A DNA stretch of 20,124 nucleotides from FEN-1099 sp964511015 (GTDB lineage: Bacteria > Lernaellota > Lernaellaia > Lernaellales > Lernaellaceae), in NCBI GenBank assembly GCA_964511015.1, contig CAZEDX010000074.1, positions 1 through 20,124 of the forward strand. The letters are read 5' to 3'. A program made the translations under genes and the position numbers. How positions within the stretch are numbered: the first letter of the stretch is position 1; every line of letters starts with the position of its first letter. The notes under the pieces are model-generated. The model worked only from the letters and a program-made list of their open reading frames with translations, made no database searches and was not told the DNA's origin. This document shows positions 13,665 to 20,124 of this stretch, in pieces.

Positions 13665-14773
13665 AACGCTTCTCTGCTATTCTGATCGCGGCACTGGTGA
13701 CGATGGCGACGGCGGCGCTTGCCGACTGGCATACCTTGACGGCACTCGACCAGGCGCGGCTTGACGCAGCCGCGACTGTCGACGACGAGGGAACGCTGTA
13801 TGTCATCGGCGGCACCGACGATAGCAACTTCTTCGCTACCGGTATGCGTTATGACGCCGTGTCGGGCTGGCAACCACTGACCAAAGCTCCGCATCCCGTG
13901 GCACAGGGTGACGCGCTGTTCTACCAAGGTGAGATCTATCTCGCCGGCGGATTCGATGGCACTACTTTTGTCGCCGATCTGCTCATTTATGACGTCTCAT
14001 CGGACAATTGGTCCGGCGGGGCCGAGATGCCCGCCGCGCGCTACGACTATTCATTCGAGGCGGTCGGCGACACTTTCTATCTGATCGGCGGCGCCGACGT
14101 AGCCGACGTGCCGCAGGCGAATTGCTACGCTTACGACCCGGTCGCCAACCAATGGACGGAAATCGCGCCGTTGAACCAGGCCCGCCGAGGCCACGGCAGC
14201 GCGGTGGTCGATGGCTTGATCTACGTCTTTGGCGGCATCGACGATTCCACACCGACTCCGAGCTATCTGGCCAGTGGCGAAGTCTATGATCCGTCCGCCG
14301 ATACCTGGACCGTCATCGCTAACCTACCGGTCAGCTACTGGGGCGGCGCATCCGGTGCCATCGCAGGTGAAGCCTGGGCTTGTTTCGGCCTGCAAGACGC
14401 CGAACTGTCCGCCGCCTGCTGGCGCTATTCCCCGAGCACCGACACCTGGACGGCCGGCGAAAACGGCGGCGAACCGCGTTTTCACGTGGCTTCCGGGGCA
14501 TTCCCGCTTTATGTCGTGGGTGGCTTGCAAGCAATGACCGAAGGCTACCGGCCCTCAACTGTTGTCGAGCAATTCGGTGAACTCGAGCCGGTGGACGACG
14601 ACACTGTTGATGACGACGTTGCGGATGACGATCTGGCCGACGACGACGCGGCCGACGATGATGCAACGGACGATGACGTGGATGACGACCAGTCACCCGA
14701 CGACGATACCGGCGACGATGATGTGTCGGCAGACGACGATGACAATGATGACGACAGTGGGTGCGGTTGCTAG
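13661..14773 (+). CDS. Exported Kelch-repeat protein with Asp-rich tail
   Basis: A 370-residue secreted protein. A signal peptide (about 1-21, ending ALA before DW) is followed by five or six Kelch blades, recognisable by the Gly-Gly pairs in LYVIGG (46-51), IYLAGG, FYLIGG, IYVFGG and LYVVGG, each with a later Tyr-Asp and Trp (for example YDPVANQWTEI). This predicts a beta-propeller, usually a binding rather than a catalytic module. Residues 311-365 are Asp triplets separated by two or three small residues, and the chain ends SGCGC. The ATG overlaps the phospholipase-like stop (ATGA), so the two are translationally coupled and may act together at the cell surface. The stop shares bases with the stop of the small convergent gene. 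Confidence 0.82.
   Translation: MKRFSAILIAALVTMATAALADWHTLTALDQARLDAAATVDDEGTLYVIGGTDDSNFFATGMRYDAVSGWQPLTKAPHPVAQGDALFYQGEIYLAGGFDGTTFVADLLIYDVSSDNWSGGAEMPAARYDYSFEAVGDTFYLIGGADVADVPQANCYAYDPVANQWTEIAPLNQARRGHGSAVVDGLIYVFGGIDDSTPTPSYLASGEVYDPSADTWTVIANLPVSYWGGASGAIAGEAWACFGLQDAELSAACWRYSPSTDTWTAGENGGEPRFHVASGAFPLYVVGGLQAMTEGYRPSTVVEQFGELEPVDDDTVDDDVADDDLADDDAADDDATDDDVDDDQSPDDDTGDDDVSADDDDNDDDSGCGC
14591..14755 (+). repeat. Coding Asp-triplet repeat (period about 5 codons)
   Basis: GAC/GAT triplets alternate with two-residue spacers (TV, VA, LA, AA, AT and similar), giving 34 Asp in the last 60 residues. GAC and GAT are mixed and the spacers vary, so this is a protein-level repeat kept by selection rather than a fresh slippage tract. 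Confidence 0.85.
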
Positions 14774-14892
14774 CGGTAGATGGCCGGCATGACCGGGTCG
14801 TTGCCGGTGAAGGTAAAGAACAGCACACCCGCCACGATCAGCAGCAAGAACCATAGCCACAAATAGCGCGCGATAAAGCTGGTCACTTTCAT
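14770..14892 (-). CDS. Small one-TM protein, DUF5989-like
   Basis: A 40-residue protein: a short polar start (MKVTSFIARY), one strongly hydrophobic helix (LWLWFLLLIVAGVLFFTF) and the end GNDPVMPAIYR. AAGGAG lies 9 nt before the ATG, inside the last codons of the SGNH gene, whose stop is only one base upstream, so the two genes are translationally coupled. The end pattern Gly-x(4)-Met/Ala-Pro-x-Ile-Tyr recalls DUF5989 proteins, which I know from clusters with SGNH hydrolases and carbamoyltransferases. No carbamoyltransferase gene is in the window. The gene itself is well supported by its ribosome site and context; the family assignment is tentative. It may be a membrane subunit or stabiliser for the SGNH partner. 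Confidence 0.6.
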   Translation of the reverse strand: MKVTSFIARYLWLWFLLLIVAGVLFFTFTGNDPVMPAIYR

Positions 14893-14893
14893 A

Positions 14894-16150
14894 TCACGGC
14901 TCCTTGGCCCATAGCGGCGCCAGAGTCTGCTCGAGCAAGGCGGCGATGACCGCGTGGCCGGCTGCGTTGGGGTGAAAAGGATCTTCTCGGGAATTCCACA
15001 GGCCTTCACCGCGGCCATCTTCGGTGAAGGCGGCGACGATGTCCAGACACGGTCGGCCCGTCGCCCGGGCCACTTCCTCCACCGTCGCGTTGTATTGCCG
15101 GTGGGCTTGATCGGAGAACGCGGCCGCGAAGGCGATCAGACCGTCAATCCGGCGAGCTCGCTCGGTCTGCCCGACACGCCGCAAAGCGTCGGCGAGTTTG
15201 TCATACACATCGAGCCGCGTCGGATCGGCTTCGTAGGCGTTTTCGTAGTGCGCCATCGCCGCCGGCCAGTCGGAACGCCCGACGGCCTCATTGCCAAGCG
15301 ATGATTCCCGCGCGGCGGTGGCGGCATCACGCGAGGCAAGCCGCGAAAACGGCAAATGGACGGGCATTTTGATAAACACCACAGCCACATCATGCGCGCG
15401 GCATTCACGTTCGATCGCCAGGAGGTTGGCGCAGTATTCCGGTTGGCTGACCCGTCGCGGCATGCGTGAGGCATGGAACGGGCCGCCGCGGTGCGAGAGC
15501 ATCTCAATCAGATTCCGGCGGGCGAAGGTATACAGCCGGCTGCGGTCGAGCAGATTCTGGGCGGCGATGCGCGTTTCCGATTCCGGAGTGTGGGCGGAAT
15601 CGGGGCGGCCGTCATTGACGAAGAAACGGTAGATGTCCAGATCGTTCAGATCGTAGGCGATCGTGACTGCGGCGGGAGACCAGGAAAGGACCTGGGGCAG
15701 GAAACCGCGGCCTTGCCAGGAGGTATAGCCGGGTACGCCGCCGTTGATGGTCTCGACCGGAATTCCCTGGGCGCGCAAGCGGTCGCCCAGTAGGGTGGGG
15801 TAAGTGGCCGCTTCCTCGACACCCCAACCGAAGGTCGGGCTTGCGCCGAGACAGACGATTCGCCAGGTTCCCGGCGGCGGTTGCACGTCGAATGCGGGGC
15901 CGCGCAGATGGTGCTCGCTGGTGCGCACGCGCGCATTTTCGAAGATGGTGTTCAAGCCCGCTCGCAACCGCCATAGCAACACCGGGTCCCGCTCGACCAG
16001 ATCGAGAATGCGATCCAGGCGCGTCGATTCGACCGTCGCCCGGGTCAGTAACTCGGCGGCCGCGAGCAGCAACAACAACAATATGAGCGGCCAAATAGAA
16101 CGGATGACCGTCTGCCGCGGTTGTCGGATGCTTTCGTCTTCTTGACGCAC
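14894..16150 (-). CDS. Membrane-anchored SGNH/GDSL hydrolase with TPR-like insert
   Basis: About 418 residues. An N-terminal TM helix (SIWPLILLLLLLAAAELL) anchors an extracytoplasmic hydrolase. Block I is IVCLGASPTFGWG with nucleophile Ser104, block II GGVPGYTSW (Gly138), block III YDLNDL (Asn169) and block V DPFHPNAAGH (Asp390, His393), so the active site is complete. Between blocks III and V is a helical stretch with TPR character (AMAHYENAYEADPTRLDVYDKLADAL). A longer frame begins at GTG 16225, but that would cross the best -10 (TAAAAT, 16201-16206). The GTG at 16150, with GGATGG 9 nt upstream, is preferred but not certain. Likely activity is acyl-ester transfer or hydrolysis on a surface glycan; the sequence does not fix the substrate. 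Confidence 0.8.
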   Translation of the reverse strand: MRQEDESIRQPRQTVIRSIWPLILLLLLLAAAELLTRATVESTRLDRILDLVERDPVLLWRLRAGLNTIFENARVRTSEHHLRGPAFDVQPPPGTWRIVCLGASPTFGWGVEEAATYPTLLGDRLRAQGIPVETINGGVPGYTSWQGRGFLPQVLSWSPAAVTIAYDLNDLDIYRFFVNDGRPDSAHTPESETRIAAQNLLDRSRLYTFARRNLIEMLSHRGGPFHASRMPRRVSQPEYCANLLAIERECRAHDVAVVFIKMPVHLPFSRLASRDAATAARESSLGNEAVGRSDWPAAMAHYENAYEADPTRLDVYDKLADALRRVGQTERARRIDGLIAFAAAFSDQAHRQYNATVEEVARATGRPCLDIVAAFTEDGRGEGLWNSREDPFHPNAAGHAVIAALLEQTLAPLWAKEP

Positions 16151-16200
16151 GGATTCGTACCATCCAGTATCGGTTTGCGACCAGAATGCTTTAATGTTGC

Positions 16201-16230
16201 ATTTTAGCAGCCGAAACCGTGGCACACCAA
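16201..16230 (-). promoter_or_regulatory. Candidate promoter of the minus-strand SGNH gene
   Basis: On the minus strand TTGGTG (16225-16230), an 18-bp spacer and TAAAAT (16201-16206) form a promoter-like pair about 50 bp before the preferred GTG start. The -10 is a five-of-six match; the -35 is weak. It lies in the short divergent gap before the plus-strand SGNH gene. Confidence 0.4.
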
Positions 16231-16258
16231 CGCGCGGGTTCGGACACGGGACCGGTCA

Positions 16259-17272
16259 ATGTCGGTAAGAGCCGCCGCCGTTCGTCACCCGCTGCTGACA
16301 CTGCTGTTGACGGTATGCGCCGCAATTGCCATGGCGGAGATCATGCTGCATTGGCTGCCGTTACCGTCGTATGTTACCGATCTAATCTGGATCCAGGCCG
16401 CCGATACCGCCTCGCATCGCGCGTCGTTCGACGAGAAGCTGCTTTACGAACTGCTACCGAATTCACGCAACGTCTACACCAAAGCCCACCGTCTGGAGCG
16501 GCTGGTACAGATCAATTCGTGGGGACTGCGCGACCCCGAACGCAGCCGCATCAAGGCGCCCGACGTGCGCCGGATCATCATCCTCGGTAGTTCAACCACC
16601 TACGGCGCCGAGGTCGGCAACGATCAAACGCTATCGGCCCAACTCGAACGTTTGTTGAACCAACGGGCGACGCCCGGGCGGCGATACGAGGTGTGGAACG
16701 CCGGAGTCAATGCGTACAGTCCGACTCAGATCGTCACGCTTGGGCGACGGTTGATCGCCCAAGGGGCGCAACCTGATGGGCTGCTGTTGCAAATTAACCT
16801 ACTCGGACCGCGGGCGTTTCTCTGGCATTGTGTCGACGTGACGATGTACGGACGTGACCCCTCGTTGTTGACGGAGCATTTCTTTGTGCCGCCGTGGACC
16901 ATGCCATGGATCGCACCGCTGGCGGCCCGTTCGCGGCTAACGTTGCTCTTGGTGGCGCACTTCAACCGCATGATGCCTTCCGTCCGCCGTCGCGAAGCCC
17001 TGGCCGCGACAAGTCTGGCCCATCACCGGCAAATGGTGGCCGAGTTCCTGGCGGAAGTCCGCGGTCGCATTCCCCTGGCGGCGCTGGAGATGCCATGTGT
17101 CGCCGGCAGCCGCAACTTCTCGGCGCGTCGGCTGGCGACACCGGCGGACTTACCGGTCTGGTGCGTGCCCGCGACCGTCGACGAACGCGATCCGCATCCG
17201 ACGGCCGAAACCTACGGCAAGTGGGCGGGGGAACTAGCGAAGTTGCTGGCGAGCGAGGGCTGGCTTCGTTGA
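16259..17272 (+). CDS. SGNH-hydrolase-like membrane-anchored protein (paralogue A)
   Basis: A 337-residue protein with an N-terminal TM helix (about 11-30) and an extracytoplasmic SGNH-type domain. INSWGLRDPE (85-94) is the motif commonly found just before block I in this group. Block I is ILGSSTTYGAEV with probable nucleophile Ser112, block II EVWNAGVNAYSP, a possible block III Asn180, and block V RDPHPTAETYGKWA with Asp311 and His313. The set is plausible for an active esterase or acyltransferase. It is divergent from the SGNH gene at 14894 and followed by its close paralogue B. The ribosome site is weak. Alanine-rich loops and a conserved Cys pair (280, 302) may form a disulfide. Confidence 0.78.
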   Translation: MSVRAAAVRHPLLTLLLTVCAAIAMAEIMLHWLPLPSYVTDLIWIQAADTASHRASFDEKLLYELLPNSRNVYTKAHRLERLVQINSWGLRDPERSRIKAPDVRRIIILGSSTTYGAEVGNDQTLSAQLERLLNQRATPGRRYEVWNAGVNAYSPTQIVTLGRRLIAQGAQPDGLLLQINLLGPRAFLWHCVDVTMYGRDPSLLTEHFFVPPWTMPWIAPLAARSRLTLLLVAHFNRMMPSVRRREALAATSLAHHRQMVAEFLAEVRGRIPLAALEMPCVAGSRNFSARRLATPADLPVWCVPATVDERDPHPTAETYGKWAGELAKLLASEGWLR

Positions 17273-17328
17273 CAGCGTAAAGATGATCAGCCTACATTCA
17301 CTCAGCATTCGTCCATGAGTTTTCGGCG

Positions 17329-17346
17329 CCGGCCGGAATCGGCCGG
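17329..17346. repeat. Stem-loop between the SGNH paralogues
   Basis: CCGGCCG and CGGCCGG flank the loop GAAT, a perfect 7-bp GC stem. With the preceding TTTTCGGCG it resembles the short dispersed palindromes that read as FRRRPES in frame and occur between genes in many bacteria. It lies about 55 bp after the paralogue A stop and has no T tract. Confidence 0.45.
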
Positions 17347-17374
17347 GCGCACGCGTTTAGGGCGGGGAATGCGC

Positions 17375-18397
17375 ATGCTCGCACGAGGGTTTGTCTTCCG
17401 CCATCAATTGCTGATCATCGTCTTGCTATCGCTGCTGGCGGCGGCGGCGGCCGAAGTCGTGTTGCATCTGCAGCCGCTTCCTCGCTATGTGGCGGACATG
17501 ATCTACGTCCAGGCGGCCGACCTGGATGTGCACCGACCGATGGACGATCCGAAGCTGATGTACAGCTTGCGCCCGAACACGCAGGTAGTCTTCCGGAATC
17601 CGCATCGCCCGCCGCGGACGGTGACGGTCAATAGTCTCGGGTTGCGCGATCCGGAACGGTCAGTACGCAAGCCGCCGGGCGTATTCCGCATCTTTATGGG
17701 CGGCTGTTCCACCATTTATGGCGCCGAGGTCGAAGACGATCAGACGCTGGCCGCTTATCTCGAACGCGAGTTGAATGCGCACGCGCCGGCCGGACGGAAG
17801 TACGAGGTATGGAACGGCGGAGTGAGCGCCTATACGCCGACACAGGTTGTCGCCTCCGCCCGCCGGGTGGCGGCCATGGGCGCTGAGCCGGACGTATACC
17901 TGCTCCATATTCTACTTCTTTCTTCGCGGGCGTTTCTCAACCAACACATCGACGTAGCGAAGTTCGCCGTGGACCCGAGTCTCTTTGCCGAGCATTTCTA
18001 TTTGCCGCCGGCTTGGCGGGGCATTGGGGCTTTCCTTTGTGGTCATTCGCGCCTGGCCATGCTGTTGACCGCCCACTACAACCGGATGTTGGGGCAACAG
18101 CACCGGCAAGAACTGGTTCATCCGATTCAGGTCGAGAACCATCGGCGGGCAGTACAGGCGTTTGCCGCTGAGTTTGGCGCGCGGGCCAAGATCGCCGCAT
18201 TTGTCGCCCCGTGTTCCCAGGAAGGCGAGTTGACCGACGCCCGGTTAATGGCGCAGTCGACGAGTCTGCCGACCTGGTGTCTCAACGTGCAAGAAACCGG
18301 ACCCGAATACAAGTTGCTGCATCCGCCGCCGCATGTCTACGCCGACTGGGCGCGACGGATGGCCGGTTACTTGGAAACCAATGACGGATTCCATTGA
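17375..18397 (+). CDS. SGNH-hydrolase-like membrane-anchored protein (paralogue B), probably degenerate active site
   Basis: A 340-residue paralogue of the preceding protein; the two align almost without gaps. The start is set at ATG 17375 because MLARGFVFRH then matches the paralogue's first ten residues in length and because GGCGGGG lies about 7 nt upstream; an ATG at 17315 runs through a palindrome and has no ribosome site. An N-terminal TM helix (12-30), VNSLGLRDPE, and block I GGCSTIYGAEV with Ser112 are kept. Where paralogue A has Asp311 before the catalytic His, this one has Leu314 before His316 (LLHPPPHVYADWA), and Asn180 is Leu. This suggests an altered or lost hydrolase activity, perhaps a binding or partner role. 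The Cys pair (280, 302) is conserved. Confidence 0.75.
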   Translation: MLARGFVFRHQLLIIVLLSLLAAAAAEVVLHLQPLPRYVADMIYVQAADLDVHRPMDDPKLMYSLRPNTQVVFRNPHRPPRTVTVNSLGLRDPERSVRKPPGVFRIFMGGCSTIYGAEVEDDQTLAAYLERELNAHAPAGRKYEVWNGGVSAYTPTQVVASARRVAAMGAEPDVYLLHILLLSSRAFLNQHIDVAKFAVDPSLFAEHFYLPPAWRGIGAFLCGHSRLAMLLTAHYNRMLGQQHRQELVHPIQVENHRRAVQAFAAEFGARAKIAAFVAPCSQEGELTDARLMAQSTSLPTWCLNVQETGPEYKLLHPPPHVYADWARRMAGYLETNDGFH

Positions 18398-18409
18398 GCG
18401 GCCGGGAAT

Positions 18410-18438
18410 TTGCTTTCGGTCTCCACAATGCCTAGACT
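18410..18438 (+). promoter_or_regulatory. Candidate promoter of the sensor kinase gene
   Basis: TTGCTT (18410-18415), a 17-bp spacer and TAGACT (18433-18438) give a moderate match in the 104-bp gap after paralogue B, with an expected start of transcription near 18445. Confidence 0.4.
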
Positions 18439-18453
18439 GAAATAGAAAAGTCG

Positions 18454-18474
18454 TACACCGCAGGGGGCGGTGTA
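18454..18474 (+). repeat. Leader stem-loop ahead of the sensor kinase gene
   Basis: TACACCG pairs with CGGTGTA across a 7-nt loop CAGGGGG. It would lie near the 5' end of the kinase mRNA, about 17 nt before the AGGAAG ribosome site. It could be a stabilising 5' hairpin or the terminator of the upstream gene without a T tract. Confidence 0.45.
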
Positions 18475-18501
18475 TCGAAGACGTGGCGTCAGGAAGACAC
18501 T

Positions 18502-20124
18502 TTGAAGCCCGAGATTGCATTTAGCTTGTATCAGCCGCTGTGGGAAACCATCAAAGAAACGGTGGTCCCCGTCGAGAAGTGGCCGTTCAAAACCGATCCG
18601 CAGGGAAACGAGTGGATTGACGAGGCTACCTTCCGGCAATTAATTGCGGTGCTGGTCAACGATGGCGGCAAAGATCGCCTTATACTCGCCGGGCGCAAGG
18701 TGTGGGCCAGCGAAGCTTTGGGCTTTGGCTCGTTATTGCTGCCGTTTTTCTCCGAGCCTCAGGAGCTGTTCGCCGAGTTGGTGGAACAAGTGAATCAGCG
18801 CAGTCGCACATTTCGGTTGTCTTTCGAACAAGAAGGCCGCCAACGATTTGTCTTGCGGATGGATATCGCCGAACGTCACCCCAACAGCTTGCTGTTGGAG
18901 TTGTGGCTCGAAGGAATTCTCGCCGCCATGGCCGCCACGCAATTTAAGCTGCGAAGCTCGCGGCGCGCGCAGTTGACCAGCGACGATCCGATCGCTCAGA
19001 AATGGTTCATCTGCCCGCTGGCGAACGAGCGTTCGGTCGCCCTGCAAGAACGATCGTGCAGTTACGAAATCGTCTGGAAGCGGCCGTGGTTCGGACGACA
19101 GCCCGCTGGTCGCGCCAACCAGGCGGCGATACGCGAAGCGCTGGCCAAGACGCGCGAGTTGGTGACCGGGCAGGCGACACGGCTGGAGCAGTCGCAGGTG
19201 CGCCTCGCCCAGCAGGAAGAACTACTGCAAGGCATCGTCGCCTTGTCGGAGGCTTCCAAATCGGTGCGTTCGCTGCAAGATCTGCTGAACATCATCGCCA
19301 CGCGCATCTGTTCGGACTTCGGCTTCGATCGCAGCCAGATCTATCTGGCGCGCGATGACGAATTGGCGATTGCCGCGGTGATCGACCCTACCGATCCGTC
19401 TTGGGCACAGCAGATTTATGCGGTCTGCCAGTCAAACCCTATCAAGCTTGACGGCCGCACTGAGGAAAGTCGCGTGTTTCAAACCGGCAAACCTGCGGTA
19501 ATCAACAACCCATGGGGCAATATGTTTGTCCCGCAGCCGCAGATGAAAGCCTGGAAGAGCAAGGCCTATCTGATCGTGCCCGTGCGCGGTGCCGACCATA
19601 TGATCGGCCTGCTACTCGCCGACTACTACCACAAACGGCAGACCATTCAGACCGAAGATGCCAACAAACTGATGGCGGTGGCTAACATTGCCGGTCTGGC
19701 GATCGACAAGCTAGGTTTGATCGACCGGTTGGAAGCCAAGGTTACAGAGCGGACCCACGAACTACAACGCGCCAACAAGAAACTGATCCAGCTTTACGAA
19801 AAAGCCCGCGAAACGGATCGGCTGAAGAGCGAATTCCTGGCCAATATGAGCCACGAATTGCGCACGCCGCTCAATTCGATCATCGGTTTCTCGAAGATTC
19901 TGCTCAAAGGTATCGACGGCGCGCTAACGTCGCAGCAAGAGACCGATCTGACCGCCATTCTGAATTCCGGCACGCACCTGCTCGGCCTGATCAACGACAT
20001 CCTCGATTTGTCGAAGATCGAATCGGGCCGCATGGAACTGTTCAAAGAGCAGTTCGACCTGAACGAGCTCATCACACAAGTGGCGACGACCGGTGAAGGG
20101 CTGATCAAGGAAAAGCCGCTGAAG
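18502..20124 (+). CDS. GAF-domain sensor histidine kinase, 3' end outside window
   Basis: The frame is open from TTG 18502 to the window end (541 codons). No ATG or GTG lies in frame upstream before the TAG at 18433, and AGGAAG sits 5 nt before the TTG, so this start is well supported. Residues 1-195 form a soluble domain I do not recognise, ending in CSYEIVWKRPWFG, a pattern seen at the end of some V4R-like ligand-binding domains. A coiled coil (about 205-245) leads to a GAF domain (about 246-405), a second coiled coil (405-440), and HisKA with His451 in LANMSHELRTPLNSIIGFS. The HATPase and anything after it, such as a receiver, lie outside. No TM segment is visible, so it is probably a cytoplasmic sensor. 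No response regulator is adjacent within the window. Confidence 0.85.
   Translation, partial: MKPEIAFSLYQPLWETIKETVVPVEKWPFKTDPQGNEWIDEATFRQLIAVLVNDGGKDRLILAGRKVWASEALGFGSLLLPFFSEPQELFAELVEQVNQRSRTFRLSFEQEGRQRFVLRMDIAERHPNSLLLELWLEGILAAMAATQFKLRSSRRAQLTSDDPIAQKWFICPLANERSVALQERSCSYEIVWKRPWFGRQPAGRANQAAIREALAKTRELVTGQATRLEQSQVRLAQQEELLQGIVALSEASKSVRSLQDLLNIIATRICSDFGFDRSQIYLARDDELAIAAVIDPTDPSWAQQIYAVCQSNPIKLDGRTEESRVFQTGKPAVINNPWGNMFVPQPQMKAWKSKAYLIVPVRGADHMIGLLLADYYHKRQTIQTEDANKLMAVANIAGLAIDKLGLIDRLEAKVTERTHELQRANKKLIQLYEKARETDRLKSEFLANMSHELRTPLNSIIGFSKILLKGIDGALTSQQETDLTAILNSGTHLLGLINDILDLSKIESGRMELFKEQFDLNELITQVATTGEGLIKEKPLK

Noticed and set aside
14591..14755. GAC/GAT-rich stretch as a non-coding tandem repeat or CRISPR-like array
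   Set aside because: It is in frame with the Kelch protein up to its stop, the units are irregular at base level, and there are no repeat-spacer units.
16151..16225. GTG 16225 as the start of the minus-strand SGNH gene
   Set aside because: It would include the best -10 element in the coding region and adds a non-conserved-looking polar extension; kept only as an alternative.
17315..17374. ATG 17315 as the start of SGNH paralogue B
   Set aside because: It lacks a ribosome site and translates a palindromic intergenic element; ATG 17375 aligns exactly with the start of paralogue A.

Overview
The window reads as a high-GC chromosomal segment from a Gram-negative-type bacterium. Supporting signs are a lipoprotein signal with Thr after the Cys, exported enzymes with Sec signals, a PhoB/PhoR pair and strong AGGAGG-type ribosome sites. 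The Asp-triplet protein tail and the mix of genes fit a deltaproteobacterial-like or Lernaellota/Myxococcota-like lineage. That placement is my recollection of similar proteins, not a database result. There are 14 protein genes, the last cut by the window end. I see no rRNA, tRNA, CRISPR array, transposase or phage gene.

Layout. (1) 26-3674, minus strand: a two-gene beta-oxidation operon, a fadN-type fused 3-hydroxyacyl-CoA dehydrogenase/enoyl-CoA hydratase followed by a thiolase. Upstream is a near-perfect 18-bp palindrome of the TetR-type FadR box form. (2) 4043-6112, plus: an exported GH31 alpha-glycosidase lipoprotein of the sulfoquinovosidase-like branch, probably without sulfosugar specificity. 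(3) 6113-6609: a convergent, AT-richer intergenic region full of inverted repeats and locally 11-bp-phased ACGGG direct repeats. (4) 6610-12106: a phosphate module. Two tandem PiT transporters and one DUF47/PhoU-like partner lie on the minus strand, divergent from phoB-phoR on the plus strand. The shared intergenic region carries two arrays of three CTAAY-type repeats at exact 11-bp spacing, one facing each way, which look like Pho boxes. (5) 12171-14773, plus: an exported zinc-dependent phospholipase C-like protein overlapping an exported Kelch protein that ends in an Asp-triplet tail and Gly-Cys-Gly-Cys. (6) 14770-18397: three SGNH/GDSL-type membrane-anchored hydrolase-like proteins and a 40-residue one-TM protein. 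Two of the three are tandem paralogues, and the second has apparently lost catalytic residues. (7) 18502 to the end: a hybrid-looking sensor kinase with an unrecognised N-terminal domain, a GAF domain and HisKA.

How the parts fit. The phosphate module is the most coherent: PhoR/PhoB would sense and respond to phosphate, the divergent arrays would couple phoB and pit control, and DUF47 would adjust PiT. The phospholipase-like gene directly behind phoR would make sense as a phosphate-scavenging output, though that is inference. The fad operon would be derepressed by long-chain acyl-CoA if a FadR protein is encoded elsewhere. The SGNH group resembles enzymes that modify cell-surface glycans by O-acylation or deacylation.
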